Origin: Asterias rubens
Taxonomy: Eukaryota; Echinodermata; Asteroidea; Forcipulatida; Asteriidae
Reading direction: 5' to 3'
Assembly (NCBI RefSeq): GCF_902459465.1
Contig: NC_047068.1
Coordinates: forward strand, 3,100,001-3,164,000
DNA: 64,000 nucleotides
Below are positions 63,797 through 64,000 of this stretch, one piece after another. A model generated the notes under the pieces. It did no database searches. It saw only the letters and a program-made list of their open reading frames with translations, and was not told the origin of the DNA. The stretch's first letter is position 1; every line of letters begins with the position of its first letter. The translations under genes were made by a program, and so were the position numbers.

Positions 63797-64000
63797 TAAG
63801 GGAAACTCCCGAGTCGTGAACATTAGAACAGCTGTTAGTTCATAAATCTATCATAGTTTCCTTCATCCATTGGCAAACTTGCCACCTTTCTTCTATTGTA
63901 CCTCCTACTGGCAACCAAACTGTAAAATTGAATAGGGGGGGAGGGAGTGACAAAAAAACAAGTTTCAGCATGTGGGTTCAATAAATAATAGCGCAAAATG

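Overview
The window is intron-rich animal nuclear DNA. I infer an echinoderm, most likely a sea star. The evidence is exons with GT-AG borders, tRNA-derived SINEs, non-LTR retrotransposon tails, many miniature inverted-repeat elements, a TU-like foldback transposon (TU elements were described in sea urchins) and a histone H2B remnant whose N-terminus looks like sea-star H2B. The species call rests on recall, not on a search. Layout: 1-19000 is mostly repeat-bearing DNA with one long minus-strand terminal exon (2575-3492) of an unrecognised protein. From 19622 to 39164 the plus strand carries a complete eight-exon gene for a secreted protein of 372 residues, homologous to vertebrate C16orf89 (DUF4735 family). 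All splice phases agree and the exon lengths sum to 1119 nt. A tandem array of CCAAT/TGATGTCA-bearing units lies just upstream. From 43601 to 56351 the plus strand carries a second gene, predicted as six exons, 750 nt and 249 residues: signal peptide, an unrecognised cysteine-containing segment, then one discoidin (F5/8 type C) domain split over three exons. From 56400 to 64000 there is a decayed Merlin/ISXO2-type transposase (minus strand, 59599-60485), a few weak candidate exons and a polyadenylation signal. The two main genes are independent neighbours, and nothing in the sequence links their functions. Most of the remaining DNA is mobile-element debris. One roughly 380-bp family, here called TTAA-MITE, occurs in more than 30 full or partial copies. 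Two nested insertions show that it targets and duplicates TTAA, as Kolobok and piggyBac elements do. The most striking object is a 3.06-kb foldback element (45809-48866) with about 1-kb inverted arms full of tandem repeats. Its core carries an internally deleted histone H2B gene with its stop codon and histone 3' hairpin still in place, and it is flanked by a 162-bp direct duplication. A second, smaller foldback element (25450-26094) sits inside a TTAA-MITE with a clean 8-bp target duplication. Two TTAA-MITE copies flanking discoidin exons 3 and 4 carry reciprocally exchanged halves, which implies an inversion that is hard to reconcile with the present gene.
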